Of a stretch of DNA of 64,000 bases, positions 31,363 to 41,795 are shown in pieces. Each line of letters starts with the position of its first letter. Position 1 is the stretch's first letter. The DNA comes from Pseudomonadota bacterium (GTDB lineage Bacteria; Pseudomonadota; Gammaproteobacteria; Pseudomonadales; Pseudohongiellaceae): the NCBI GenBank assembly GCA_027621405.1, contig JAQCBT010000001.1, positions 124,001 through 188,000 on the forward strand, written 5' to 3'. The position numbers and the translations under genes were made by a program. Under the pieces are notes generated by a model, which was not told the DNA's origin, ran no database searches, and was given only the letters and a program-made list of their open reading frames with translations.

Positions 31363-31396
31363 ATCATCGTGAGGGGATCTCGACCCTCACGATGAT
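31363..31396. terminator. 13-bp perfect stem-loop after the secreted-protein gene
   Basis: ATCATCGTGAGGG (31363-31375) and CCCTCACGATGAT (31384-31396) enclose an 8-nt loop, 10 bp past the stop. The T-run is missing, so it may terminate weakly or protect the mRNA 3' end. Confidence 0.55.
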
Positions 31397-31722
31397 CACG
31401 TATTGAGCAATAGCCAGCCCTCCCCAGGCTGATCCTGGATCAGATTCGGGTACTCCAGTCCCACATTCTGCCAATTCCGGCTCCCCATGGCGATCACGAA
31501 ATCTCTTCTACAGGCCCCTTGAACTCTGGGATCTGTGATTCGCATATTGCGGAAACGTACGCCAGATCTGGCGATAAATGGTTCCAGGATGCGTCTGACC
31601 ACGATTCTTGTGGTAATTTCACGAGTTCTATGGAGAATTAGGAATGCAGAGAAGAGTTGTACCGCGATTGTAAGCGCAAAACGAAAAAAAATTAGAAAAT
31701 TATAAGAAAAGAGGTACAAAGT
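31397..31722. other. intergenic region upstream of the large TonB receptor
   Basis: No gene is supported. The last 60 bp are very A-rich and end in GAGG before the receptor ATG. A promoter is probable here but no clear -35/-10 pair was found. Confidence 0.3.
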
Positions 31723-34700
31723 ATGGCCCACGAAGCAGTCCGTACGTCTCGGCAATTCCCCGTAAAAACTCTAGTAACAGCAATCTCCCTGGCATTATTG
31801 CCCTTGGGCAATCAGGCGCTAGCGCAGCAGGGGGATGCTGCAGTCGAAGAAGTAATCGTTACCGGTTCGTTCATTCGTCGATCAGAAGGATTAACCGCCG
31901 CATCTCCACTCGTGCAATTTACTGCAGAAGACATTGAGGCAGAAGGCACTATCAACATGGCTCAGGTTGTTCAGAACCTGACATTTAACAATGGAACCGG
32001 TGTGGTGAACTCAATTCAGGGCACCACCAATCAGATCGCCAGTTTCAACCTGCGTGGTCTTGGATCACGCGCCACCTTGCCATTGATAGATGGCAAGCGA
32101 GTGCCCACGGATAATGTCCAGCTATTGCTACCTACAATGGCCCTGGAGCGTCTAGATATTGTTACAGACGGCGCGGCAGCATTGTATGGTACCGATGCGG
32201 TGGCCGGCGTGGTCAACATGGTTCCCTACAAGTCCTATGACGGATTCAAGCTGGAGGCCTATGAGGAGCAAGACAGCCGCGGCGACTATTGGAAGCGGGA
32301 GACCTCATTCCTGGCGGGTCAGAGCTTTGGCGATGTCGACATCGTGCTGGCGGGTTCCTATGCCGTGAATGATACTCTGGCCTGGCATGACAGACCGGAA
32401 TGGGTGCACGCAGGCCTTACTCATAACAGTGGTTCAAATCCAGGAAACTTCGAGGTTCCCAATCGCGATGCCAATGGTGACCTGACCGGCACAGCCCGTA
32501 ATCGACCCGACCCTAGCTGCGGGTTGAACGAATCGCCCAACCAGGCTGAGCAATTCAATTCCCCGTGGGGAACCAATGCCCTGGGTCGTTGCTGGCTTAG
32601 TTTTGGGGATACCAGGGACTATATGGAGGCTATAGACTCTACCAACTTCTATGGAAACCTGAATTGGGAATTCAGCGACGACCTGACGCTCTACGCGCAG
32701 GTACTGTACAACAGGCAGGTGGTACGCGGTCGAGAGAATCCAGGAAATCCCGGTTCGCGTATAGATGACCTGCCCACGGTGCGAGGTGAGTTGCCGGGCA
32801 ATACATTCCGTGCCGCGGCTTCAGGTGGTGAGCTACTGTTCGCCGAACCGCTTCGTGATGCAAACGGCGATATCATCAATGATGCCTATGGGAACGCCCA
32901 GTGGATGCGCGATGCCAACGGCAGCTCCGTACTTGCACAGAACCGGTTTGCAGACATCAACACTGACCCTCTCGGAGGCGTGCCTTTCTATGAAGATGTA
33001 CGCATCGGATCCTGGCTGCCATTTGGCAAGCCTCAGGCGAATACCCAGCCGACTTTCATGGCCGACCACGATGGTCTGAACAGAGAGCTGGATGACAAGC
33101 GTACAGCGCGCTTTTCATTCGGAGCTGATTTTTCAGTACCAGTAAGCTGGCTGGAAGACTGGGAAGGCAGGGCTGAATACATGTACGGCTATACTGACCA
33201 ACAGGATGTAGCGAACCAGGATTTCAGTTTCAGCGCGGTGGCGAATGGCCTGAATTGTGACCAGATCAATGCCCCGGAAACCTGCTTTAATCCCTTCGGA
33301 GCCCAGGACGCTCGCTACAGAAACTCTCAGGCGGTGGCAGACGCTGTATATACCCGCTTCCGCGAAGGCAACGTAGATACCCTGCAGACCTTCAATATTC
33401 ATATAAACGGCGACTTGCCTATTGGGTTTGAATTGCCGGGAGGACCAATCGCAACGGCGATCGGCTACCAACGCCGGGATGAGACCGACGAGGACGTCCC
33501 GCCAGCTGGAGATATTGCCAACGATCAGCTAATTGGTAACCAGGAGCTACCACAGACTGTTAATCGAACCGTTAATGCATGGTTTGCTGAATTCTCCTTC
33601 CCAGTGTTGAACAACCTGGAGGTGACGGCTGCTGTCCGCGATGAGAGCTTCAGTACGGGTCAAGGCGCGGTTGTGGACAAGTATGGTGTGATTTACAGCC
33701 CAACCGAATGGCTGAGCCTTCGTGCTACGACAGGCGAGGCGTTCATTGTACCTACGTTGCCACAACTCAATCGACCGGAGCAATGTGGTCTGAGTAATGT
33801 GGATGACCTGTTCAGTTCTTTCTCTGGATTCATTACGTCATGCAACACCGGTAACCCGAATCTTAGGTCGGAAACTTCAGACAGTATCTCTGCCGGATTT
33901 GACCTGACTCTATTCGATGATCTGTTGTTGTCAGTAACATGGAGTGAAACAGACTTCAAAGACAGGATTGTGAGTACCACAACCCAGGATATCGTGCGCA
34001 CAGACTTTGCAAACTTCCGCGCTGCAACAGGGTTCAATCCCACAGACGCCAATCCCTTCCCAACGGAAGAACAACTGGCCGCCTGGGTTGCCAATCCTTT
34101 GTCCGACCCTCGTATCATCCGTAGCCCCAATGACATCACTACACCAGTGAGAATCAACCAGAGCGATTCTAATGCGTCGACCATGTTGGTGCGGGCGATT
34201 GATACGACACTCTCCTACAGATTCTCGCTGAATGACATCGGGTTGAATAACTGGGGTGATATCAACATGCGCCTGCAGGCGACTTATGTTGATACCTACA
34301 CTTTCCAGTTACAGCAGGACGATCCTGTGCTGGAAGCCAAGGGCAATCAGAACAACGACTTTGGCGCTGTACCGCCGATTCCCGAATGGCGAGCCAACCT
34401 GCAGTTGGGTTGGACCATGGGGCAGCACAGCGTCGTAGCCACGGGTCGCTATGTGGATCAACTGATCTTCGATGCTAATGAGTTCAGTTTTCAGCGTTTC
34501 TTCCCTGGCAGCACCTGGCAGACTACAAGTGTGATCAAGGAGTGGTCGCAGATGGATATGTTCTACAGCTATCGTGACCTCGAAGCGCTTGGAGGCAGCT
34601 TTAACTTTACTCTGGGTGCCCGCAATGTGTTTGATCGTATGCCGCAGAAGACAGGCATGATCGCCGGGGTAGCCGCTTCCTTGCAGGATCCCCTGGGTCG

Positions 34701-34734
34701 TGTTGTCTACGCCAGGGTTAACTATAACTTCTAG
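31723..34734 (+). CDS. TonB-dependent receptor (large)
   Basis: The 1003-residue outer-membrane receptor has a signal peptide (to ALAQ near residue 35), a TonB box (VEEVIVTGSFIRR) and a plug domain (QVVQNLTFNNGTG...FNLRGLGSRATLPLIDGKRVP...ERLDIVTDGAAALYGTDAVAGVVNMV). A long barrel ends in ARVNYNF. GAGG lies 9 nt before the ATG. Size and plug style fit receptors for large organic ligands such as peptides or glycans rather than small siderophores, but the ligand cannot be read from sequence. It follows the heme/copper operon. Confidence 0.9.
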   Translation: MAHEAVRTSRQFPVKTLVTAISLALLPLGNQALAQQGDAAVEEVIVTGSFIRRSEGLTAASPLVQFTAEDIEAEGTINMAQVVQNLTFNNGTGVVNSIQGTTNQIASFNLRGLGSRATLPLIDGKRVPTDNVQLLLPTMALERLDIVTDGAAALYGTDAVAGVVNMVPYKSYDGFKLEAYEEQDSRGDYWKRETSFLAGQSFGDVDIVLAGSYAVNDTLAWHDRPEWVHAGLTHNSGSNPGNFEVPNRDANGDLTGTARNRPDPSCGLNESPNQAEQFNSPWGTNALGRCWLSFGDTRDYMEAIDSTNFYGNLNWEFSDDLTLYAQVLYNRQVVRGRENPGNPGSRIDDLPTVRGELPGNTFRAAASGGELLFAEPLRDANGDIINDAYGNAQWMRDANGSSVLAQNRFADINTDPLGGVPFYEDVRIGSWLPFGKPQANTQPTFMADHDGLNRELDDKRTARFSFGADFSVPVSWLEDWEGRAEYMYGYTDQQDVANQDFSFSAVANGLNCDQINAPETCFNPFGAQDARYRNSQAVADAVYTRFREGNVDTLQTFNIHINGDLPIGFELPGGPIATAIGYQRRDETDEDVPPAGDIANDQLIGNQELPQTVNRTVNAWFAEFSFPVLNNLEVTAAVRDESFSTGQGAVVDKYGVIYSPTEWLSLRATTGEAFIVPTLPQLNRPEQCGLSNVDDLFSSFSGFITSCNTGNPNLRSETSDSISAGFDLTLFDDLLLSVTWSETDFKDRIVSTTTQDIVRTDFANFRAATGFNPTDANPFPTEEQLAAWVANPLSDPRIIRSPNDITTPVRINQSDSNASTMLVRAIDTTLSYRFSLNDIGLNNWGDINMRLQATYVDTYTFQLQQDDPVLEAKGNQNNDFGAVPPIPEWRANLQLGWTMGQHSVVATGRYVDQLIFDANEFSFQRFFPGSTWQTTSVIKEWSQMDMFYSYRDLEALGGSFNFTLGARNVFDRMPQKTGMIAGVAASLQDPLGRVVYARVNYNF

Positions 34735-34823
34735 GTCTTGACCAAGGAGTTAGATTAAAAGGGATGAGAACAGGACGGGCGTGCAACTTGTCCTGTGCCT
34801 CAGACCTTGGCAACTTAAATGCG

Positions 34824-34863
34824 CACCCGGTTCTTGTCCCAAGGGCCGGGTGTTTTATTTTTT
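34824..34863 (+). terminator. intrinsic terminator after the large TonB receptor
   Basis: CACCCGG (34824-34830) and CCGGGTG (34846-34852) arms with a 15-nt loop, followed by TTTTATTTTTT. Confidence 0.75.
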
Positions 34864-34900
34864 ACGGCGAAATTTCCTCAATGAGAGTGGGGTACCTGGT

Positions 34901-37009
34901 ATGAGCAAGAAACAGCACACCATGATTCTTCAGTCTATCTCTCTGTTCGTGGCACTCTTTCTGAGCAGCACCAGCTACCCACAGCAAAGCAATACGGTGT
35001 CCTATCCTGCCGAGTATTTTGCACAATGGAATCCGGTGACTGTCGCTGACATGATCGATCGTATTCCTGGAATCACCGTTGCGCTGGAAACCAATACCTC
35101 GAATAGAAACCAGAATGATCGCGGGCTCGGAAGTGGAGAGAATATTCTTATCAATGGCCAGCGCCTGAGCGGCAAGGACAATGAAGCACGCGACCAGTTG
35201 GCACGAATCGCATTCGAACAGGTAGAGCGCATAGAAATTATTCGCGGAACTTCCAGCGATCTCGTCGGGGTACGTAACCAGGGTCAGATAGTCAATATCG
35301 TCACGAATTCTCTCAATGAACTCTCGGCAACCATGGCTGCATCAGCGACTCGCTATCAGGATGGTAACCTCGAACCAGGTGCTTCTCTGTTCTTCAACGG
35401 TAGTTATGGAAATCTTGACTACAGAATTGGCATGGAAAGTGATCCCCAATATGAAGTTCTGGATAGTATCGAGGAAAGTGTAAACGGGGACTTTTCAGCC
35501 AACGATCTCAGGGTATTCAGGCAGATCACCGATCAGACGAATCAAACAGTAAACAGCAATCTGTCTTACAACATCAGTCCCGATCAGACATTCACACTAA
35601 ACCTGCTTTACCAGAATGCCGACCCTCCCCGGGATCTGAACCGGACAATACTCCAATACGGAACTACGCCTCCGGTTGTGCGCCGGGAACGGGAAATCTA
35701 CGATGCGACGCGCAGCAATTGGGAGCTGGGCGCGGATTACAATATCAGTTTCGCCGACAACAGTCGGTTTCAGTTTATATCGATAAACAATCAGCTCGAT
35801 CAGGACACCCTGCAAGGCAGATTCCGTGTCTCTGCGGATGATTCGATACTCCAGGATCTGTCGCTACGGAATAAATCTGTAAACACCGAGCGTATCTTTC
35901 GTGGGGTCTACACCCGGCCCGTGAGTGAGGGGCACAACCTGGAACTTGGCCTGGAGAGGGCGCAGACAACCCTGGCCACCCAGTTGGATCTGTCCCGCCT
36001 CAATCCTGCGACTTCCCAACTTGTCGAAGTCGCAGTTCCCAACGCGCTCTCCGAGATAGAAGAAATTCGCTATGAAGGTTTCGCGGTTCATCATTGGCAG
36101 TTGAATACCCGCATGAAGCTTGAGAGCACCTTGCTTTATGAGGTTTCGGAAATCTCTCAAACCGGGGATATAGAAAAGTCGCGTGATTTCGATTTCATTC
36201 GGCCCAAACTGGATTATAGATTCGATATTACCCCTGGCCTGCAGTTTCAGTTTTCCGTGGAGAAGTTCGTCGCGCAATTGAGTTTCGCTGATTTCGCCGC
36301 CAATACCGATCCACGAGACGAGGAGAGGGACACAGTGGCTGGCAACCCAGAACTCCGCCAGCAGCAATCATGGCGCTATACGGCAAATCTGGAGTACCGA
36401 TTTCACGAGGGTCGAGGTGTGGTCAGTGCCAGAGCCTGGCTTTGGGATGTAACAGATGCGATTGGCAGAGTCGATGCAACGCGGCCCGGTGAGCCCCTGG
36501 TATCAGCGGCCGGCAATATTGGTGATGGTGAAGTCAGGGCACTGCAGATCAATGCCAGTTATCGCTTTACGCCCAACCTTTTGGTTTCCGGAACAAGTCT
36601 GATGCGAGCGTCAGAAGCTACTGATCCATTCCTGGGTATCACCAGGCGTCTGGTGCCGAATGACCGTGGTTACCAATCCGTCGCCGTCCGACATAATCTG
36701 CCGCGATGGAACCTGAACTACGGGATAGATTACCTGGATGCACCGCAAGGAAACAGGCCGCTCTACGATATCAATCGTATCGATCACCTGGATAGTCGGG
36801 AGGACCTGTCGTTCTTCATTGAGCGCAACTCCATAGGGAGGCTGAATCTGCTGGCGCGATTTGATATTCGCAATAGCCTGGATCGTGGTATGTGCAGTGA
36901 CCGGTTTCGCTTCAATGATCGGCTATCGATTGGTACGATTTCTGAAGTAGAGCGGCGTTGCAATGAGCGGGGCTCGCAGTACGTCGTGCAACTACGGGGC
37001 ACTTTTTAG
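34901..37009 (+). CDS. TonB-dependent receptor-like outer-membrane protein
   Basis: From ATG 34901 the product is 702 residues. The longer in-frame start at 34781 would read through the upstream terminator and hide the signal peptide (residues 1-29, ending SSTSYPQ). A plug domain is clear: VTVADMIDRIPGITV...GENILINGQRLSG...VERIEIIRGTSSDLVGVRNQGQIVNIV. No TonB box is evident. A barrel follows and ends YVVQLRGTF, with terminal Phe. A Cys pair near the end (MCSDRF, RRCNERG) could form an extracellular-loop disulfide. The ligand is unknown. It follows the first receptor but is separated by its terminator. Confidence 0.85.
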   Translation: MSKKQHTMILQSISLFVALFLSSTSYPQQSNTVSYPAEYFAQWNPVTVADMIDRIPGITVALETNTSNRNQNDRGLGSGENILINGQRLSGKDNEARDQLARIAFEQVERIEIIRGTSSDLVGVRNQGQIVNIVTNSLNELSATMAASATRYQDGNLEPGASLFFNGSYGNLDYRIGMESDPQYEVLDSIEESVNGDFSANDLRVFRQITDQTNQTVNSNLSYNISPDQTFTLNLLYQNADPPRDLNRTILQYGTTPPVVRREREIYDATRSNWELGADYNISFADNSRFQFISINNQLDQDTLQGRFRVSADDSILQDLSLRNKSVNTERIFRGVYTRPVSEGHNLELGLERAQTTLATQLDLSRLNPATSQLVEVAVPNALSEIEEIRYEGFAVHHWQLNTRMKLESTLLYEVSEISQTGDIEKSRDFDFIRPKLDYRFDITPGLQFQFSVEKFVAQLSFADFAANTDPRDEERDTVAGNPELRQQQSWRYTANLEYRFHEGRGVVSARAWLWDVTDAIGRVDATRPGEPLVSAAGNIGDGEVRALQINASYRFTPNLLVSGTSLMRASEATDPFLGITRRLVPNDRGYQSVAVRHNLPRWNLNYGIDYLDAPQGNRPLYDINRIDHLDSREDLSFFIERNSIGRLNLLARFDIRNSLDRGMCSDRFRFNDRLSIGTISEVERRCNERGSQYVVQLRGTF

Positions 37010-37010
37010 C

Positions 37011-37019
37011 TGCTATAAT
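37011..37019 (+). promoter_or_regulatory. extended -10 promoter of the small membrane protein gene
   Basis: TGCTATAAT is a perfect extended -10 element, 32 bp before the ATG. The -35 region is inside the upstream coding sequence and is poor, as extended -10 promoters allow. Confidence 0.5.
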
Positions 37020-37051
37020 CTGAATCTGTACACGTAAGATGCGGTTAATGT

Positions 37052-37381
37052 ATGGAACTGATTGTTTTCTTTCTCGCCATGATTCTATTTGGCTCAGCCC
37101 TCTATCTCGTCATGTGCTTTTTCTTTTTTGCAATGACGGCACGTCCGCTTTTGCGGTCATTTAAGGTCTGTTGGAAGATGTCTATAGGTTCAATAGTTGG
37201 ATTGCCACTACTGGGATTCGGTGCTGTGTTGCTTCCAGCATTGGTTTTTAATGGTGCCCTGGAACCATTACCGAATTATTCGAAGTGGCGGGATATTATC
37301 GCAGCATTTGTTATTGCGACTATTGCGAGCTTGATCATGCTGCTTGCGGCCTATTCTATCGCCTGGGAAGTATTTGAATAG
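37052..37381 (+). CDS. small membrane protein, unknown function
   Basis: A 109-residue hydrophobic protein with three predicted transmembrane helices (about 2-27, 45-67 and 84-104) and a short basic cytoplasmic stretch (ARPLLRSFKVCWKMS) between the first two. I do not recognise a family. A good extended -10 element precedes it. It stands alone between the TonB receptors and the convergent icmF gene. Confidence 0.65.
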   Translation: MELIVFFLAMILFGSALYLVMCFFFFAMTARPLLRSFKVCWKMSIGSIVGLPLLGFGAVLLPALVFNGALEPLPNYSKWRDIIAAFVIATIASLIMLLAAYSIAWEVFE

Positions 37382-37403
37382 CGAGTCAGGCCGAGGTTTC
37401 AGG

Positions 37404-40400
37404 CTACATATTGCGCCGATACTGCCCGCCCACCTCGAAGAAGGCCTGGGTTATCTGCCCCAGTGAACAATAACGCACCGCGTTCATGAGTTCGGCAAAG
37501 ATATTCTCGTTAGCGATAGCCGCCTCTTTAAGTTTTTGTAATGCCTTCTCACAGTGCTCGGCATTCGCCTCATGAAATTGCCGCAGCCGCGCAAGCTGGC
37601 TCTGCTTTTCCTCCTCGGTAGAGCGGGCCAACTTGATTTCCATTTTTGCTTCAGGGGTGTCGCTGAGGAATGTATTCACGCCCACGATGGGCAAGCTGCC
37701 ATCGTGCTTCTTGTGCTCGTAGTACATGGACTCGTCCTGGATCTTGCCACGCTGGTAGCCGGTTTCCATTGCGCCCAGCACACCGCCGCGTTCAGAGATG
37801 CGCTCGAACTCCAGCAATACGGCTTCTTCTACGAGGTCGGTTAACTCTTCGATGATGAATGAGCCCTGGTTGGAGTTCTCATTCATGGCCAGCCCCCACT
37901 CCTTGTTGATGACAAGCTGTATCGCCATGGCGCGCCGTACCGACTCTTCCGTAGGTGTGGTTATGGCTTCATCATAGGCGTTGGTGTGCAAGCTGTTGCA
38001 GTTATCGTAGATGGCAATCAGGGCCTGCAGTGTGGTGCGGATATCATTGAAGGCCATCTCCTGGGCATGCAGTGAGCGGCCTGATGTCTGGATGTGGTAT
38101 TTCAGCTTCTGGCTACGCTCGTTAGCGCCGTAGCGGAAGCGCATGGCGGTGGCCCAGATGCGGCGAGCCACTCTACCCAGCACGGTGTATTCCGGGTCCA
38201 TTCCGTTGGAGAAGAAGAAGCTCAGGTTATGAGCGAAGTCATCGATGTGCATGCCGCGGGCCAGGTAGGCCTCGACGAAGGTGAACCCATTGGACAGGGT
38301 AAATGCCAGCTGCGAGATAGGGTTCGCGCCGGCTTCGGCAATGTGATAACCGGAGATGCTCACGGAATAAAAGTTCCTCACCTCGTTACGGGTAAAGTAT
38401 TCCTGGATGTCGCCCATGACCTTGAGGCTGAATTCGGTAGAGAAAATGCAGGTATTCTGTCCCTGGTCCTCCTTAAGGATGTCCGCCTGCACCGTGCCGC
38501 GTACATTGCGCAGGGTCTCGGCCTTGATCGATTCCCGTTCTTCCGCAGAAGGACTCCTGCCTTGCTTCGCCTTGAAAGCCTCAAGCTGTTGGTCAATCGC
38601 TGTGTTCAGGTACATGGCCAGAATGGTGGGCGCTGGGCCATTGATCGTCATCGACACCGATGTCGATGGATCGCACAGATCGAAGCCTTCATACAGGACT
38701 TTCATGTCCTCCAGAGTGGCTATAGACACGCCGGAATTGCCTACCTTGCCATAGATGTCCGGTTGCGGGTCCGGATCGAATCCGTACAGAGTTACCGAGT
38801 CGAAGGCTGTAGACAGGCGCTTGGCAGGGGAATGCTCGCTCAATTGCTTGAAGCGGCGATTGGTGCGAAACGCATCGCCTTCACCGGCAAACATGCGGGT
38901 AGGATCCTCAGTCTCACGTTTGAACTGGAATACACCTCCGGTGAATGGGAACTTGCCGGGCACATTCTCCAGCAGCAGCCACTTCAGCAGTTCACCGTGG
39001 TCTTCGTACTTCGGCAGCGCTACCCTGGGTATCCGGGTTCCGGAAAGGGATTCCCTCTGTAGTTTCGTGCGAATCTCCCTGTCGCGGACTCTTACAACAA
39101 ATTCGTTTTCGGCATAGCTCGCCCTGACATCAGGCCAGTTTTCCAGCAGGCGCTTGGCCAGGCGATCCATGGCGCTGTCTTTCCTTTCGATGAGGGGTTC
39201 CAGACAGCTGCTATCCTGGCCGCTGTCTTCCAGCATCTGCTTGCTCGCCAGAAGCTGCTGTCGTTGCCTGGCGAGTTGTGATTGCTCTGCTACCTGCCGG
39301 TGGTAGTCACGCACTGCTTCGGCTATTTCCGCCAGATAGCGCTGTCGTTGCTCGGGTACGATCAAGGTACGCTGTGTCGACGTGCGCGTGTTCACCGGCG
39401 CAATAGTCGATTCGAAATCCCGCAGCCCGATTTCACGTAATTTCTTGAGCAGCGCCTGGTAAAGTGCGGTGATCCCATCGTCATTGAATTTCGATGCGAT
39501 CGTGCCAAACACGGGCATGGCGTCGGGTGGCTGATCAAATGCCTCCCGATTGCGCTGCACCTGCTTGGATACATCCCGTAAGGCATCCTCGCTGCCCTTC
39601 CGGTCATACTTGTTGATGGCGAATATATCGGCAAAATCGAGCATGTCGATCTTTTCCAACTGACTGGCGGCACCGAATTCCGGGGTCATGACATATAAAG
39701 CGATGTCCACGTAGGGCACGATCCCGGCATCGCCCTGGCCGATGCCAGGGGTTTCAACGATGATCAAATCGAAGTTAGCCAGTTGCATGGCATTCAGTAT
39801 CTCCCGTAGCTTTTCGGGTATTTCTACTGCTGCATCACGGGTGGCAAGGGAGCGCACGAATATATCAGGGTGGTTAATGGCATTCATGCGAATGCGATCG
39901 CCCAGCAGGGCTCCGCCAGTTTTCTTGCGGGTTGGATCGATAGCCAGGATCGCGATTCGCAACTGGTCATTACTGTCCTGGCGGAAGCGGCGAACAATCT
40001 CGTCTGTGGTGGATGACTTTCCCGCACCACCCGTACCGGTAATGCCAAGGATCGGTGTCTTGTGGGCAGCGGCTGCGTCCGCCAGGGTATTTAGCTCGCT
40101 ATCGGAATAGGCGCCGTCCTCTATAGCGCTGATAATCCGGGTCAGGGTGACGGTGTCAGCGCCTGCGGCATCGCTTAGTGCAGGGGGCTCAGGTCGCTCG
40201 TGCCTGTCCCTGGTCTTGGCGATCATGTCGCTGATCATTCCCTGCAGGCCCATGGTCTGGCCATCGGCCGGGGAATAGATGCGGGTGACGCCGTAGTCGT
40301 GGAGTTCCTCGATCTCGGAAGGAATGATGACACCACCACCTCCGCCAAAGATTCTGATGTGTGAGGCCTCGAGTTCCCGAAGCTTGTCCACCAGGTATTT

Positions 40401-40670
40401 GAAATACTCAATATGCCCACCCTGATAGGAACTGATGGCGATGGCATCAACATCTTCCTGCACAGCAGCCTGCACGATCTCCTGCACTGAACGATTGTGG
40501 GCAAGGTGGATAACTTCCGCGCCACTGGCCTGCAACATACGGCGCATGATGTTGATCGCCGCATCGTGACCATCGAACAGGCTGGCGGCGGTAAGAAAGC
40601 GCAGAGGCGCCGGATTGGATTCGGCGGCATCGCGGGAACGCGACGCCTGATGAATGTCGACTACGGACAC
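37404..40670 (-). CDS. icmF: fused isobutyryl-CoA mutase IcmF
   Basis: IcmF is an adenosylcobalamin-dependent mutase that interconverts isobutyryl-CoA and n-butyryl-CoA and carries its own G-protein chaperone. The 1088-residue order is diagnostic. A B12-binding domain comes first (base-off motif [12 protein letters not shown] at 33-44). A MeaB-type GTPase follows, with P-loop [12 protein letters not shown] (209-220) and NKYD. The mutase barrel is the C-terminal half ([38 protein letters not shown]). Separate methylmalonyl-CoA mutase subunits would have a different order. The start appears to be GTG with GGGGGA just upstream. It needs imported or salvaged B12; a B12-regulated btuB lies 21 kb away. 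Confidence 0.95.
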   Translation of the reverse strand: MSVVDIHQASRSRDAAESNPAPLRFLTAASLFDGHDAAINIMRRMLQASGAEVIHLAHNRSVQEIVQAAVQEDVDAIAISSYQGGHIEYFKYLVDKLRELEASHIRIFGGGGGVIIPSEIEELHDYGVTRIYSPADGQTMGLQGMISDMIAKTRDRHERPEPPALSDAAGADTVTLTRIISAIEDGAYSDSELNTLADAAAAHKTPILGITGTGGAGKSSTTDEIVRRFRQDSNDQLRIAILAIDPTRKKTGGALLGDRIRMNAINHPDIFVRSLATRDAAVEIPEKLREILNAMQLANFDLIIVETPGIGQGDAGIVPYVDIALYVMTPEFGAASQLEKIDMLDFADIFAINKYDRKGSEDALRDVSKQVQRNREAFDQPPDAMPVFGTIASKFNDDGITALYQALLKKLREIGLRDFESTIAPVNTRTSTQRTLIVPEQRQRYLAEIAEAVRDYHRQVAEQSQLARQRQQLLASKQMLEDSGQDSSCLEPLIERKDSAMDRLAKRLLENWPDVRASYAENEFVVRVRDREIRTKLQRESLSGTRIPRVALPKYEDHGELLKWLLLENVPGKFPFTGGVFQFKRETEDPTRMFAGEGDAFRTNRRFKQLSEHSPAKRLSTAFDSVTLYGFDPDPQPDIYGKVGNSGVSIATLEDMKVLYEGFDLCDPSTSVSMTINGPAPTILAMYLNTAIDQQLEAFKAKQGRSPSAEERESIKAETLRNVRGTVQADILKEDQGQNTCIFSTEFSLKVMGDIQEYFTRNEVRNFYSVSISGYHIAEAGANPISQLAFTLSNGFTFVEAYLARGMHIDDFAHNLSFFFSNGMDPEYTVLGRVARRIWATAMRFRYGANERSQKLKYHIQTSGRSLHAQEMAFNDIRTTLQALIAIYDNCNSLHTNAYDEAITTPTEESVRRAMAIQLVINKEWGLAMNENSNQGSFIIEELTDLVEEAVLLEFERISERGGVLGAMETGYQRGKIQDESMYYEHKKHDGSLPIVGVNTFLSDTPEAKMEIKLARSTEEEKQSQLARLRQFHEANAEHCEKALQKLKEAAIANENIFAELMNAVRYCSLGQITQAFFEVGGQYRRNM

Positions 40671-40714
40671 ATATCCCCCAATAAAATTGTCCTCGTGCGC
40701 TAGTCTATCCTAAT

Positions 40715-41587
40715 TTAGCGTCCGGTGGGATGTTCGGCCAGGAAGTCCAGGATCGCGCTGGCAGTGGCTGCAGGCTTCTCCAGCCCGACCGCATGACCGG
40801 CATCTGGAATGATCACGAGATGCAGACGCTCGCCGTGTTCTGCTTTCATGATATGGCCATTTTCGACGGGTGCCGTAAGATCATCTTCTCCCATGACCAT
40901 CAGCAGGGGTCCGCTACCTCCGGCAACCCACAGTTCGAGTGGCGTGTTGCGGTTTGCCTGCTGTTGTGCCCTGCGACCTTCGGGCCAATACCGAAGACCA
41001 GTGACGTATTCCTGGATGAGCTCGTCCGGGGCGGCAGGAGAGAACAGAGTGCGTCGCGCGAGCGCAGCTTTTTCAGATTCGGGGATATCTGCTTCGCCCA
41101 GCAACCTGCCCAGTTCGCCTGGCCTTGTCAGTGCCGGCACAATGCCTCCCGCAGCAATCAAGGTGACGCTAACTACCCTGTCAGGAAAATCGGTGGCCAG
41201 CATGCGTGAGGTTCGATTGCCGAAGGCCCAACCCATCATGTGGAATCTTCTGACGCCGAGCACGTCCGCTACTGCAATCACATCGCTGGCCAGATCACGA
41301 AGGGTCAGGTCTTCCAGATTTCCTGTACTTCCCATGATGCCGCGCTGGTTGATCACAACGACTCGATAGCCCGCTTCTGCCAGCAGTGGCGCCAGTCGTT
41401 TGTAGCGAGAATGATCGCCACCGCTGCCAGGCAGCGCAAAGATGTACTCTGCATCCTCGCGATCGCTACTCCATTCAACGATATTCAGTCGGGCATGGCC
41501 GATATCGACGAAGTGGGTTGTCGGCTGTTCCGCGGCATTGAGTGATTGTCCGAGCAACAGCATGCAGAGGATGAGGAAATTTTTCAT
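40715..41587 (-). CDS. alpha/beta hydrolase-fold protein with Ala at the nucleophile position
   Basis: From ATG 41587 the product is 290 residues with a signal peptide (to NAAEQ). The fold is recognisable: an oxyanion loop LPGSGGDHSRY, the acid in MGEDDLTAP and the base in PDAGHAVG. The nucleophile elbow reads GWAFGNR, with Ala121 where GxSxG has Ser. Asp and His are kept. Some hydrolase-fold groups share a GxAxGN elbow, so this may be a consistent subgroup and not a decayed enzyme. It is encoded 44 bp from icmF on the same strand, and a longer in-frame start at 41623 exists. Confidence 0.75.
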   Translation of the reverse strand: MKNFLILCMLLLGQSLNAAEQPTTHFVDIGHARLNIVEWSSDREDAEYIFALPGSGGDHSRYKRLAPLLAEAGYRVVVINQRGIMGSTGNLEDLTLRDLASDVIAVADVLGVRRFHMMGWAFGNRTSRMLATDFPDRVVSVTLIAAGGIVPALTRPGELGRLLGEADIPESEKAALARRTLFSPAAPDELIQEYVTGLRYWPEGRRAQQQANRNTPLELWVAGGSGPLLMVMGEDDLTAPVENGHIMKAEHGERLHLVIIPDAGHAVGLEKPAATASAILDFLAEHPTGR

Positions 41588-41795
41588 CGTTCGGATTGCT
41601 CCAGTCCTGCCATCTTCTGGCAAATAAGGTTGTTGCTATTCTCCCAATGCCGGGCGCCCGGCTCAATAAAATTTCTCATGAGTGTGCGCATGGGTCTAGC
41701 CTATCCCTGATCTCACTTCGGTGCCAGCAAATTTCGGGTTAATCGGAATTGCATGAAACGCTTGTGCCACAAATTCATGTGCGTATAGTGGCGCG

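Noticed and set aside
31396-31755. 119-codon minus-strand frame upstream of the large TonB receptor
   Set aside because: No ribosome site or family similarity, and it overlaps the receptor start and its A-rich leader.
34781-34900. Longer start of the second TonB receptor
   Set aside because: The extra 40 codons cross the upstream terminator, and the signal peptide starts only at 34901.
38094-39062. 322-codon plus-strand open frame inside icmF
   Set aside because: Antisense to the mutase domain; the composition is a by-product of the icmF codon bias.
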